This document shows, piece by piece, positions 1 through 6,317 of a DNA stretch of 7,460 nt. This DNA comes from Schaalia odontolytica (GTDB lineage Bacteria > Actinomycetota > Actinomycetes > Actinomycetales > Actinomycetaceae). The stretch is taken from NCBI GenBank assembly GCA_958415245.1, contig CATYYP010000090.1, forward strand, positions 1 through 7,460, written 5' to 3'. Position numbers and translations under genes: made by a program. Under the pieces are notes generated by a model. It was not told the origin of the DNA. It was given only the letters and a program-made list of their open reading frames with translations, and ran no database searches. Each line of letters opens with the position of its first letter. Positions within the stretch are counted from its first letter, which is position 1.

Positions 1-7
1 TGCATAG

Positions 8-25
8 TATGCACATGGTTGCATA
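8..25. promoter_or_regulatory. ARG-box-like operator upstream of first binding-protein gene
   Basis: The 18-bp inverted repeat TATGCA-CATGGT-TGCATA is visible directly. Another TGCATA lies at 1-6, so TGCAT-like half-sites begin at 1, 10 and 20, roughly one helical turn apart. The layout W-N-TGCAY-N4-TGCA-N-W matches that of an ARG box (E. coli style TGAAT-N4-ATTCA). I recall actinobacterial ARG boxes carrying TGCAT half-sites. CATATT at 22-27 could be a -10 element overlapping the right arm, which would suit repression, but its -35 would fall at or beyond the window edge. A near-identical site precedes the second gene at the same distance from its start. ArgR as the binding protein is inferred. 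Confidence 0.6.
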
Positions 26-72
26 TTCAGTACACGACATCACTCGAATCACGGATACTGAGGAACATAATC

Positions 73-1008
73 ATGCATACCAAGAAGCTTCTCGCCACGC
101 TCACTCTGGCCAGTACCGCGACCGCAATGGCCGCATGCGCAGACCCCACGACGAGCACGAGTACCGCAGACGCGACGACAGGGACATCCACATCAACCAC
201 CTCGCACTACGACGTCTCATCGATCCCGACTGTCGACGAGATTGCAGCACTCGTTCCTGACGACATTAAGAAGCGGGGCACCCTGCGTAACGGAGCTTCT
301 ACCGGATATGCACCTGCCGAATACATGGACACTGATGGGCAGACTCCCATTGGCTATGACATTGACATTAACAAGGCGCTCGCCAAGGTCATGGGTCTGA
401 ATGCCGGAGAAACGAAGCACTCCGAATTCCCCACGATCATCCCCGCTCTCGGCACGAAGTTCGACGTGGGCATCTCGTCATTCACCATTACCGCCGAGCG
501 TGAGCAGCAGGTCAACATGGTGTCTTACCTGAACGTCGGATCTGCATGGGGCGTCGCTGCTGGCAATCCGAAGAATTTTGAGCCGTCTGACCCTTGCGGC
601 ACAACCATTGCGGTTCAGACTGGCACGGCTCAGGAGGAATACGCAGCCGCTCTCTCCGATGCGTGCATCGCGGCCGGCAAGGAAAAGATCACCGTTATGC
701 CTCACGAGCTCCAGACGGACATTGCTACCAAGCTGATCGGCGGGCAGTACGACGCAACCCTCGCGGACTCAACGGTCATTGGCTACACGAGCTCGCAGTC
801 TGCCGGCAAGATTGAACAGCTTGGCGACGCGTTTGAGTCAGCCCCACAGGGCGTGGCAGTCGCGAAAGATGACGCGCAGCTTGCCGAGGCGATCCAGAAG
901 GCCATGCAGTACCTGATGGACAACGGCTACCTCAACGACATTCTGGCGTCCTATGGCGCCGAGAATGCAGCACTGACGACAGCTGCGCTCAACCCGACCG
1001 TCGACTGA
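73..1008 (+). CDS. Amino-acid ABC transporter substrate-binding lipoprotein (copy 1)
   Basis: This is a 311-residue extracytoplasmic solute-binding protein, lipid-anchored on the outer face of the membrane, that delivers an amino acid to the permease encoded downstream. The signal peptide has Lys4-Lys5, a hydrophobic stretch and a lipobox ending MAAC (Cys22). Met at -3 of the lipobox is slightly off consensus. A Ser/Thr-rich tether (about 24-45) precedes the binding domain. Family hallmarks are the first-lobe GYDIDINKALAKVMGL and TITAERE around 138-144, the arginine region that usually holds the ligand carboxylate. Cys175 and Cys198 probably form a disulfide. I chose the ATG at 73 because TGAGGAA (59-65) sits 7 nt upstream; the in-frame TTG at 19 lies inside the operator. 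It is about 78% identical to the next gene over the binding domain. The ligand is unproven; the operator suggests arginine or another basic amino acid. Confidence 0.9.
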   Translation: MHTKKLLATLTLASTATAMAACADPTTSTSTADATTGTSTSTTSHYDVSSIPTVDEIAALVPDDIKKRGTLRNGASTGYAPAEYMDTDGQTPIGYDIDINKALAKVMGLNAGETKHSEFPTIIPALGTKFDVGISSFTITAEREQQVNMVSYLNVGSAWGVAAGNPKNFEPSDPCGTTIAVQTGTAQEEYAAALSDACIAAGKEKITVMPHELQTDIATKLIGGQYDATLADSTVIGYTSSQSAGKIEQLGDAFESAPQGVAVAKDDAQLAEAIQKAMQYLMDNGYLNDILASYGAENAALTTAALNPTVD

Positions 1009-1029
1009 TTCGTAGCACGCTACGCATAA

Positions 1030-1057
1030 TATGCATTTATATGCATATGGGTGCATA
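1030..1057. promoter_or_regulatory. Two overlapping ARG-box-like operators upstream of second binding-protein gene
   Basis: Two 18-bp palindromes are stacked with a 10-bp offset. Box 1030-1047 has perfect 7-bp arms, TATGCAT and ATGCATA, around TTAT. Box 1040-1057 is TATGCAT-ATGG-GTGCATA and matches the site at 8-25 at 16 of 18 positions. TGCAT begins at 1032, 1042 and 1052, exactly one helical turn apart, with a degenerate CGCAT at 1023. This geometry would let several subunits bind one face of the DNA. A possible -10, CATAAT (1054-1059), overlaps the last arm; no good -35 is visible. By layout I infer ArgR-family binding that represses an internal promoter for the second gene and the transporter genes after it. 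Confidence 0.65.
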
Positions 1058-1104
1058 ATGGTAGCAATCACGGGCCACGGCCCACTCCCATCGGAAGGTA
1101 GATC

Positions 1105-2049
1105 ATGACCATCTCGAAGGCACACGCCCTCATCGTCCTCGCAGCCGCAGCTGCTCTCCCTCTCGCCGCCTGCGCTGATCCTACGGCGACCAGCTCGTCA
1201 ACGAGCGGATCTGAGAGCACCTCCGCCGCGGCAACCACGGCCTCGTACGACGTGTCGAAGATCCCGACCGTCGACGAAATCGCCGCCCTGGTTCCCGACG
1301 AGGTCAAGGAGCGTGGCACACTGCGCAACGGCGCCTCCGCCGACTATGCACCCGCGGAGTTCCTCGGTGACGATTCGCAGACCCCTCAGGGATACGACGT
1401 CGATATCAACAAGGCGCTCGCCAAGGTCATGGGTCTGAACGAGGGAACCACGAACCACGCCGAGTTCCCGACCATCATTCCGGCGCTGGGCACGAAGTTT
1501 GACGTGGGCATTTCCTCCTTCACGATCACCTCCGAGCGCGAGCAGCAGGCAAACCTCATCTCCTACGTTGAGGTGGGCTCCGTCTACGGCGTCGCTGCTG
1601 GCAACCCGAAGAACTTCGATCCGACCGACCCGTGTGGCAAGACGATCGGCGTTCAGACCGGCACTGCGCAGGAAGACTACGCCACTGAGCTGTCGGAGAA
1701 GTGCGTTGCCGACGGCAAGGACAAGATCACGATCATGCCGCACGACCTGCAGACTGACATCGCTACGAAGGTCATCGGCGGCCAGTACGACGCAACCTTC
1801 GCTGATTCGACGGTGATCGGCTACACCGCAACCCAGTCGGATGGCAAGATCGAGCAGGTCGGCGACGTTGTCGAGTCCGCCCCGCAGGGCGTGGCCATCA
1901 ACAAGAACGACGAGCAGCTGACGCAGGCCGTCCAGAAGGCTATGCAGTACCTGATGGACAACGGCTACCTGAAGGATATTCTGGCGACGTACGGCGCCGA
2001 GAACGCCGCACTGACCACCGCCGAGCTGAACCCGGCGACGAACGACTGA
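1105..2049 (+). CDS. Amino-acid ABC transporter substrate-binding lipoprotein (copy 2)
   Basis: This 314-residue paralogue of the preceding gene has the same expected role of capturing an amino acid outside the cell for the ABC importer. Its signal peptide ends in a canonical lipobox, LAAC (Cys23), followed by a Ser/Thr/Ala-rich tether to about residue 47. The binding domain keeps GYDVDINKALAKVMGL, the TITSERE region near 140 and the cysteine pair Cys177/Cys200. Compared with copy 1, changes cluster in the loop after YAPAE (FLGDDSQ against YMDTDGQ) and at VGSVYG against VGSAWG, both plausible ligand-facing segments, so specificity may differ. The start is fixed by GGAAGG just upstream of ATG. 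The stop overlaps the Shine-Dalgarno (TGAGGA) of the permease gene 7 nt downstream, so the two are co-transcribed and probably coupled. Confidence 0.92.
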   Translation: MTISKAHALIVLAAAAALPLAACADPTATSSSTSGSESTSAAATTASYDVSKIPTVDEIAALVPDEVKERGTLRNGASADYAPAEFLGDDSQTPQGYDVDINKALAKVMGLNEGTTNHAEFPTIIPALGTKFDVGISSFTITSEREQQANLISYVEVGSVYGVAAGNPKNFDPTDPCGKTIGVQTGTAQEDYATELSEKCVADGKDKITIMPHDLQTDIATKVIGGQYDATFADSTVIGYTATQSDGKIEQVGDVVESAPQGVAINKNDEQLTQAVQKAMQYLMDNGYLKDILATYGAENAALTTAELNPATND

Positions 2050-2056
2050 GGATCTC

Positions 2057-3019
2057 ATGGCAACCATCAAAGACGGCGTTGTGCTGATCGACGCGAAACC
2101 AGTCCCCCGCCCGGGGAGGTGGGCGAGTGCAATCGTCGCAGCAATCCTTGCGGCAATGGCAGCCCACGCGCTGGTGACGAACGCAAACTTCCAGTGGCAG
2201 GTCGTGTTCCAGTGGCTGTTCTCGCGTTCGATCTTGCAGGGTGTGCTCTTCACGATCATCCTCACGATCCTCGCGATGGTGGTGGGCACCGCTCTTGCCA
2301 TCACGATGGCGATCATGCGCCAGTCGGTGAATCCGGTCCTGCGCTGGGTGGCGATGGCCTACATCTGGTTCTTCCGTGGAACCCCTATCTACACGCAGTT
2401 GATTTTCTGGTCGCTGCTGCCCACGCTCTACCCGAAGCTCTCCTTCGGTGTGCCGTTCCTCGGCTCGCTGTGGGGTTGGGAGCTGACGTTTGATACCGCC
2501 ACGTACTTCACGCCGTTCTGGATGGCGTTCATTGGTTTGGGGCTGAACGAGGGCGCGTACCTCGCGGAAATCATGCGTGCGGGCCTGCTGAGCGTCTCGA
2601 AGGGCCAGTGGGAGGCCGCCACCGCACTGGGAATGCCGCGCGGAACGATTTTCCGCCGCATCATCCTTCCTCAGGCAATGCGTGTGATCGTGCCTCCGAT
2701 CGGCAACGAGACCATTTCGATGCTGAAGACGACCTCCTTGGTCTCGGCGATTCCCTTCACCCTCGAACTCACGTTCATTGCGCGTCAGCGTGGCCAGGCG
2801 ACGTTCGCTCCCGTGCCGCTTCTGATCGCGGCTGCAATTTGGTACCTCGTCATCACGAGTCTCCTGATGTGGATTCAGTCCTTCATCGAGAAGTACTACG
2901 GCAAGGGCTTCGAGCGCCGCGACAACGCCGGCACTCACTCCCCCGCCACGTCATCTTCTTCCGATGAGGATGACGACGCCAAGGCAACCAAGCTCAAGTT
3001 TTTGGATGTGACACCATGA
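2057..3019 (+). CDS. Amino-acid ABC transporter permease (HisM/GlnP family)
   Basis: This 320-residue inner-membrane subunit forms the transport path of a polar amino-acid importer. Hydrophobic segments lie near residues 22-40, 58-86, 94-118, 150-168 and 252-274. FFRGTP (105-110) is typical of this family. The EAA loop that contacts the ATPase is clear: EAATALG at 186-192 followed by ILPQA at 203-207 and PP-GNE near 213-218. Only one permease gene is present, so I infer a homodimer rather than the HisQ/HisM heterodimer. Unusually, the C-terminus ends in a Ser/Asp/Glu-rich cytoplasmic tail (about 294-312, with SSSSDEDDD). TGAGGA, overlapping the previous stop, serves as its ribosome site. The stop overlaps the ATPase start in ATGA. 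Confidence 0.95.
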   Translation: MATIKDGVVLIDAKPVPRPGRWASAIVAAILAAMAAHALVTNANFQWQVVFQWLFSRSILQGVLFTIILTILAMVVGTALAITMAIMRQSVNPVLRWVAMAYIWFFRGTPIYTQLIFWSLLPTLYPKLSFGVPFLGSLWGWELTFDTATYFTPFWMAFIGLGLNEGAYLAEIMRAGLLSVSKGQWEAATALGMPRGTIFRRIILPQAMRVIVPPIGNETISMLKTTSLVSAIPFTLELTFIARQRGQATFAPVPLLIAAAIWYLVITSLLMWIQSFIEKYYGKGFERRDNAGTHSPATSSSSDEDDDAKATKLKFLDVTP

Positions 3020-3789
3020 CGACTACGACGCCCATGGTCTCCGTTCGCGGAGTCCACAAGTTCTTCGGCGACCTGCACGTCCTGCGGGGCATCGACCTGG
3101 ATATCGCTTCCGGCGAGGTCTGCGTCATCCTTGGCCCCTCGGGTTCGGGCAAGTCGACGCTCCTGCGCTGCCTGAACATGCTCGAGGACATTAGCGCCGG
3201 CCGCGTGTACGTCGACGGTGAGCTGCTGGGCTATCGCGAGTATGCGGGCGGCGCGCTCTTCGAACGCCACGACAAGGAGATCGCTGCTCAGCGTTCTCGT
3301 ATCGGCATGGTGTTCCAGCGCTTCAATCTCTTCCCGCACAAAACAGCGCTTGAAAATGTCATGGAGGCCCCCGTTCAGGTCCTCAAGCGTTCGAAGAGCG
3401 AGGCGCGCGCCCAGGCTCTCGAGCTGCTTGACCGCGTGGGACTGGCTGATCGCGCGGACCACTACCCTGCAGAGCTCTCGGGTGGTCAGCAACAGCGAGT
3501 GGCCATCGCCCGTGCGCTCGCCATGGATCCGGAGATCATGCTCTTTGATGAGCCGACCTCAGCGCTCGATCCCGAGCTCGTCGGTGAGGTGCTCCAGGTT
3601 ATGCAGGACCTCGCCGCATCGGGCATGACGATGGCGGTTGTCACTCACGAGATCGGGTTCGCCCGCGAAGTCGCCGACCAGGTTGTCTTTATGGATGGTG
3701 GCGTCATCGTCGAGGCCGGAGCTCCCTCCGAGGTCATCGATAACCCGAAGTCTGAGCGAACCAAGGAGTTCTTCTCCAAGGTTCTGTGA
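3016..3789 (+). CDS. Amino-acid ABC transporter ATP-binding protein (GlnQ/HisP family)
   Basis: This 257-residue cytoplasmic ATPase powers the importer. Every catalytic element is present: Walker [10 protein letters not shown] (40-48), Q-loop Gln101 in [10 protein letters not shown], signature LSGGQQQ (154-160), Walker B IMLFDEP (174-180) with catalytic Glu179, D-loop SALD and switch His211 in VTHE. The length is normal for polar amino-acid importer ATPases and there is no extra C-terminal regulatory domain of the MetN kind. The segment between the Walker A strand and the Q-loop is slightly long ([19 protein letters not shown]), as in several GlnQ-like proteins. The start is the ATG overlapping the permease TGA by 4 nt, which implies translational coupling because the Shine-Dalgarno is poor. 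An internal Met7 is a less likely start. The substrate cannot be read from the ATPase. Confidence 0.95.
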   Translation: MTTTTPMVSVRGVHKFFGDLHVLRGIDLDIASGEVCVILGPSGSGKSTLLRCLNMLEDISAGRVYVDGELLGYREYAGGALFERHDKEIAAQRSRIGMVFQRFNLFPHKTALENVMEAPVQVLKRSKSEARAQALELLDRVGLADRADHYPAELSGGQQQRVAIARALAMDPEIMLFDEPTSALDPELVGEVLQVMQDLAASGMTMAVVTHEIGFAREVADQVVFMDGGVIVEAGAPSEVIDNPKSERTKEFFSKVL

Positions 3790-3793
3790 TCTT

Positions 3794-3875
3794 CTGACGA
3801 CGAGGCCGGGGCTGGCGTGTTCCAGTCCCGGCCTTTGTCGTACCTGTCGCGAAACGACCGAGCTATCGTCGTCAG
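3794..3875. repeat. 10-bp inverted repeat flanking the terminator between convergent genes
   Basis: CTGACGACGA (3794-3803) is matched by its exact reverse complement TCGTCGTCAG (3866-3875). The right copy contains the ABC-F stop codon (TCA at 3872-3874 on this strand) and the left copy lies just after the ATPase stop, so both genes end in the same decamer. The pair encloses the terminator hairpin and could form an outer stem in read-through RNA. GAC/CGA-type trinucleotides are common in this GC-rich sequence, so chance is a real possibility. Confidence 0.4.
3801..3836 (+). terminator. Intrinsic terminator of the transporter operon
   Basis: AGGCCGGG (3803-3810) pairs with CCCGGCCT (3827-3834). 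The stem continues through a G-U pair (3811/3826) and CTGG/CCAG (3812-3815/3822-3825), giving about 13 pairs closed by the 6-nt loop CGTGTT. A short T run (3834-3836) follows. It begins 11 nt after the ATPase stop. On the other strand the hairpin is not followed by T residues, so it should act mainly on the transporter transcript, although it may also stop convergent read-through from the ABC-F gene. Confidence 0.8.
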
Positions 3876-5485
3876 GTGAGGGTAACGAGATCCAGGTAGC
3901 TGTCGTCCCACAGGTCCTCATCCGCGTCGGGCAACAGTAGGACGCGCTCGGGGTTGAGCGCCGTGACAGCGCCAGGGTCGTGCGTGACGAGGATGACGGC
4001 GCCCTCGTAGTCGCGCAGGGCCGCAAGGATCTCCTCGCGCGACGCGGGGTCGAGGTTGTTAGTCGGTTCGTCGAGCAGCAGGACGTTCGCACCCGAGACG
4101 ACGAGTGTTGCTAAAGCGAGGCGGGTCTTCTCACCGCCAGACAGCACGGACACGGGCTTTTCAACGTCGTCACCTTGGAAGAGGAACTGGCCGAGAATGT
4201 TGCGCACGTGGGTATCGTCGAGGGTCGGAGCGGCCTCGGCCATGTTTTCGCGGATCGTACGGTTCTCGTCAAGCGTCTCGTGCTCCTGGGCGTAGTAGCC
4301 GAGCTTGAGGCCGTGGCCGGGCACGACGCGGCCGGAGTCCGGCTCCTCGATACCCGACAGGAGCCGCAGCAGCGTCGTCTTGCCCGCGCCGTTGAGGCCG
4401 AGCACGACGACTTTGGAGCCGCGGTCGATCGCCAGATCCACGCCGGTGAACACTTCGAGAGAACCGTAGGACTTCGACAGTCCTTCAGCGGTGAGGGGAA
4501 CGCGGCCCGACGGTGCCGGGTCGGGGAAACGTAGGCGCGCAACCTTGTCCTGGACGGTCTCTGAACCCGCCTGGGCGAAAAGCTCTTCGGCTCGGCGTAG
4601 CATCTGCTGTGCGGCGACGGCCTTCGTGGCCTTCGCGCGCATCTTCTCGCCCTGAGCCTTGAGGTGTTCGGCCTTCTTCAACGCGTTGGCGCGTTCCTTA
4701 CGGCGACGGCGTTCGTCTTCCTCGCGCTGCTTGAGATAGGCCGACCAGCCGAGGTGATAGATGTCAATCTGTGCGCGGTTCGCATCAAGGTAGAAGACCT
4801 GGTTGACGGTGTCACCCAGCAGCTTGACGTCGTGAGAAATGATCATGACGCCGCCGGGGAACGTCTTGATCCAGTCGCGCAGCCAGACGATCGAATCGTG
4901 ATCGAGGTGGTTCGTGGGTTCGTCTAGAAGCAGGACGTCCGCGTCGGAGAAGAGGACGCGGGCTAGCTCGACCCTGCGTCGTTGACCACCGGAGAGGGTA
5001 TCGAGCGTCTGGTCGAGCACCCGGTCTTCGAGCCCCAGCGAGTGCGCGATCTGGGCTGCCTCGGCGTTGGCTGCCCAGCCGCCGGAGTTCGTAAACTGCT
5101 GGTCGAGCTTCACGTACCGTTCCATCGCGCGCTGCTGACGAGCGCCCTCGGTCGTTGACATCTCGTGTTCGGCCTTGCGGATACGGGCAATAATGGAGTC
5201 GATGCCGCGCACGGAGATGATGCGGTCGCGTGCCTTCATCGACGGATCACCCACGTGCGTGTCCTGCGCCAGGTAACCGACCGTCCCATTCGACGAGATA
5301 GTGCCGGTGTATTCGGCGGCCCCTCCGCGGTCGCCTTCGCCCGCGAGCAACCTCATCGTCGTCGTCTTACCCGCGCCGTTACGGCCAACGAGGCCGATAC
5401 ACATGCCTTTGTCGATACGGAAGCTCGCGTGGTTGACGAGCTCGCGGGGGCCGATGCGCAACGAGAAATCCTGGACGTTAATCAC
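3872..5485 (-). CDS. ABC-F family ATPase (ribosome-associated translation factor)
   Basis: This 537-residue soluble protein has two ABC domains and no membrane segment, the ABC-F plan. These proteins bind the ribosomal E site and either aid translation or protect against antibiotics. Domain 1: Walker A GRNGAGKT (34-41), LSGGQ (164-168), VLLLDEPTNHLD (184-195), His218. Domain 2: Walker A GLNGAGKTT (363-371), LSGGE (448-452), VLLLDEPTNNLD (468-479), His502. The linker (about 250-325), which in this family reaches toward the peptidyl-tRNA, is highly charged with a likely coiled coil (253-305). There is no Uup-type C-terminal extension. I cannot assign it to EttA, YbiT or a resistance subgroup. 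The start is GTG; the frame upstream reaches a stop with no other start codon. GGAGG abuts the GTG, an abnormally short spacing. Confidence 0.93.
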   Translation of the reverse strand: MINVQDFSLRIGPRELVNHASFRIDKGMCIGLVGRNGAGKTTTMRLLAGEGDRGGAAEYTGTISSNGTVGYLAQDTHVGDPSMKARDRIISVRGIDSIIARIRKAEHEMSTTEGARQQRAMERYVKLDQQFTNSGGWAANAEAAQIAHSLGLEDRVLDQTLDTLSGGQRRRVELARVLFSDADVLLLDEPTNHLDHDSIVWLRDWIKTFPGGVMIISHDVKLLGDTVNQVFYLDANRAQIDIYHLGWSAYLKQREEDERRRRKERANALKKAEHLKAQGEKMRAKATKAVAAQQMLRRAEELFAQAGSETVQDKVARLRFPDPAPSGRVPLTAEGLSKSYGSLEVFTGVDLAIDRGSKVVVLGLNGAGKTTLLRLLSGIEEPDSGRVVPGHGLKLGYYAQEHETLDENRTIRENMAEAAPTLDDTHVRNILGQFLFQGDDVEKPVSVLSGGEKTRLALATLVVSGANVLLLDEPTNNLDPASREEILAALRDYEGAVILVTHDPGAVTALNPERVLLLPDADEDLWDDSYLDLVTLT

Positions 5486-5506
5486 CCTCCAAGAGTAGAG
5501 GGAGGG
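5485..5506 (-). promoter_or_regulatory. Hairpin that can cover the ABC-F ribosome-binding site
   Basis: Read on the minus strand, the leader holds CCCTCC, then a 10-nt loop, then GGAGGG. The second arm is the only Shine-Dalgarno sequence of the ABC-F gene and its last G is the first base of the GTG start. The 6-bp stem is G/C-rich and would hide the ribosome site. An alternative pairing uses 5498-5502 as the first arm, with a shorter loop. Whether this acts as a regulator is inference; the inverted repeat is seen directly. Confidence 0.4.
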
Positions 5507-5627
5507 GTGCGTGTGGGCGAATCAACCCGCCTGCGAGGCGGCGCTGTTGCGCATGATCACGCACGGAGCGGGCACAATGGGTGTCGGAATTAACCGATAT
5601 CTACTCTGCTTTGCGAGGTTTCATCCA
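5507..5627. promoter_or_regulatory. Divergent intergenic region with presumed promoters for ABC-F and yhhQ-tgt
   Basis: About 120 bases lie between the ABC-F leader hairpin and the yhhQ start, and transcription must begin here in both directions. For the + strand, CACAAT (5573-5578) is a possible -10, but the nearest -35-like TTGCGC (5547-5552) sits 20 bp away, so this is weak. For the - strand only a TTGATT-like -35 near 5522-5527 is visible, without a convincing -10. I found no preQ1 riboswitch-like pattern upstream of yhhQ. The open frame continuing left from yhhQ to a GTG at 5511 is unlikely to be coding. Confidence 0.35.
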
Positions 5628-6317
5628 ATGTCCGATAGCCCGGTCCCGTCTGGATCGGCGCGCCCCACGCGCGCCCTTGACATCGTCTCCGTCGCCTTCG
5701 TGGCGCTGCTGCTCATCTCGAATATCGCTGCAACCAAGGCGTTTATGGTCGGCACGTCCACGCACTACCTCATTTTCGACGGCGGCGCGATCCTCTTCCC
5801 GCTCACGTACATCATCGGCGATGTGCTCTCGGAAGTCTACGGATTTGCTCGGGCTAAGCGCGTCATCATCATGGGCTTCGTGGCCTCCCTGTTGGCCTCC
5901 CTCACGTTCTTCGTCGTGCAGTATCTGCCTCCCGCCCCAGATTACGAAAACCAGGACGCTTTTGCGGCGGTCCTCGGCGTCGTGTGGCGCGCGGTTCTGG
6001 CATCGCTCGTTGGCTACCTTGCTGGCCAGCTCCTCAACTCCTACGTGCTCGTGTGGATTCGTCGCCGCTGGGGCGCGAAGCACCTGTGGGCCCGCCTCAT
6101 CGGCTCGACGATCGTCGGCGAGGCAGCAGACACCATCTTGTTCTGCACGATCCTCTCCTACGGCGAGATGTCGCTGGGCAATTTCATCAACTACACCGTC
6201 ACCGGCTACTTCTACAAGGTGCTCCTTGAGGTCATTCTGCTCCCCCTGACGTACCCTGTCATCGCGGCCATTCGACGCACGGAGGGACTCCAGAAGGACG
6301 AGGTCTTCGACCGATGA
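5628..6317 (+). CDS. yhhQ: Queuosine precursor transporter, YhhQ/DUF165 family
   Basis: This 229-residue integral membrane protein is expected to import a queuosine precursor (preQ0, preQ1 or queuine, depending on lineage). About six hydrophobic segments lie near 17-38, 50-68, 78-100, 118-144, 156-178 and 190-214. Family hallmarks are DGGAILFPLTY followed by IGDVLSEVYG (51-72), and RLIGS...GEAADTILF (156-172), where Glu replaces the common Gln before the intramembrane Asp. I chose ATG 5628 because GAGG (5615-5618) lies 9 nt upstream and the hydrophobic core starts soon after; an in-frame GTG at 5511 would add 39 unlikely residues. The stop overlaps the tgt start in ATGA. That coupling to the base-exchange enzyme is strong contextual support for a queuosine role over a generic transporter. 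Confidence 0.92.
   Translation: MSDSPVPSGSARPTRALDIVSVAFVALLLISNIAATKAFMVGTSTHYLIFDGGAILFPLTYIIGDVLSEVYGFARAKRVIIMGFVASLLASLTFFVVQYLPPAPDYENQDAFAAVLGVVWRAVLASLVGYLAGQLLNSYVLVWIRRRWGAKHLWARLIGSTIVGEAADTILFCTILSYGEMSLGNFINYTVTGYFYKVLLEVILLPLTYPVIAAIRRTEGLQKDEVFDR

Noticed and set aside
9..260. Open frame overlapping the start of the first binding-protein gene
   Set aside because: It begins inside the operator, has no ribosome site and is read out of frame with the clear lipoprotein gene; its residues are Arg/His/Asp-rich, as expected of a shadow frame.
1072..1083. Short GGGC/GCCC hairpin in the leader of the second binding-protein gene, considered as a terminator or attenuator
   Set aside because: The stem is only 4 bp with a 4-nt loop and no following T run; too weak to call.
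1198..2316. Long minus-strand open frame (372 codons) opposite the second binding protein
   Set aside because: It lies antisense to well-conserved coding sequence, resembles no protein family I know, and long antisense frames are usual in GC-rich DNA.
1940..2938. Minus-strand open frame (332 codons) opposite the permease
   Set aside because: The product is an Arg/His/Glu-rich composition artefact antisense to a clear membrane protein, with no recognisable domain.
5511..5627. Upstream GTG start extending yhhQ by 39 residues
   Set aside because: There is no good ribosome site at 5511, the extension does not look like a family N-terminus, and ATG 5628 has GAGG at proper spacing.
5585..5627. 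Possible preQ1 riboswitch ahead of yhhQ
   Set aside because: No preQ1-class pattern (C-rich loop with A-rich pseudoknot tail) is visible; the leader is short and unstructured by eye.
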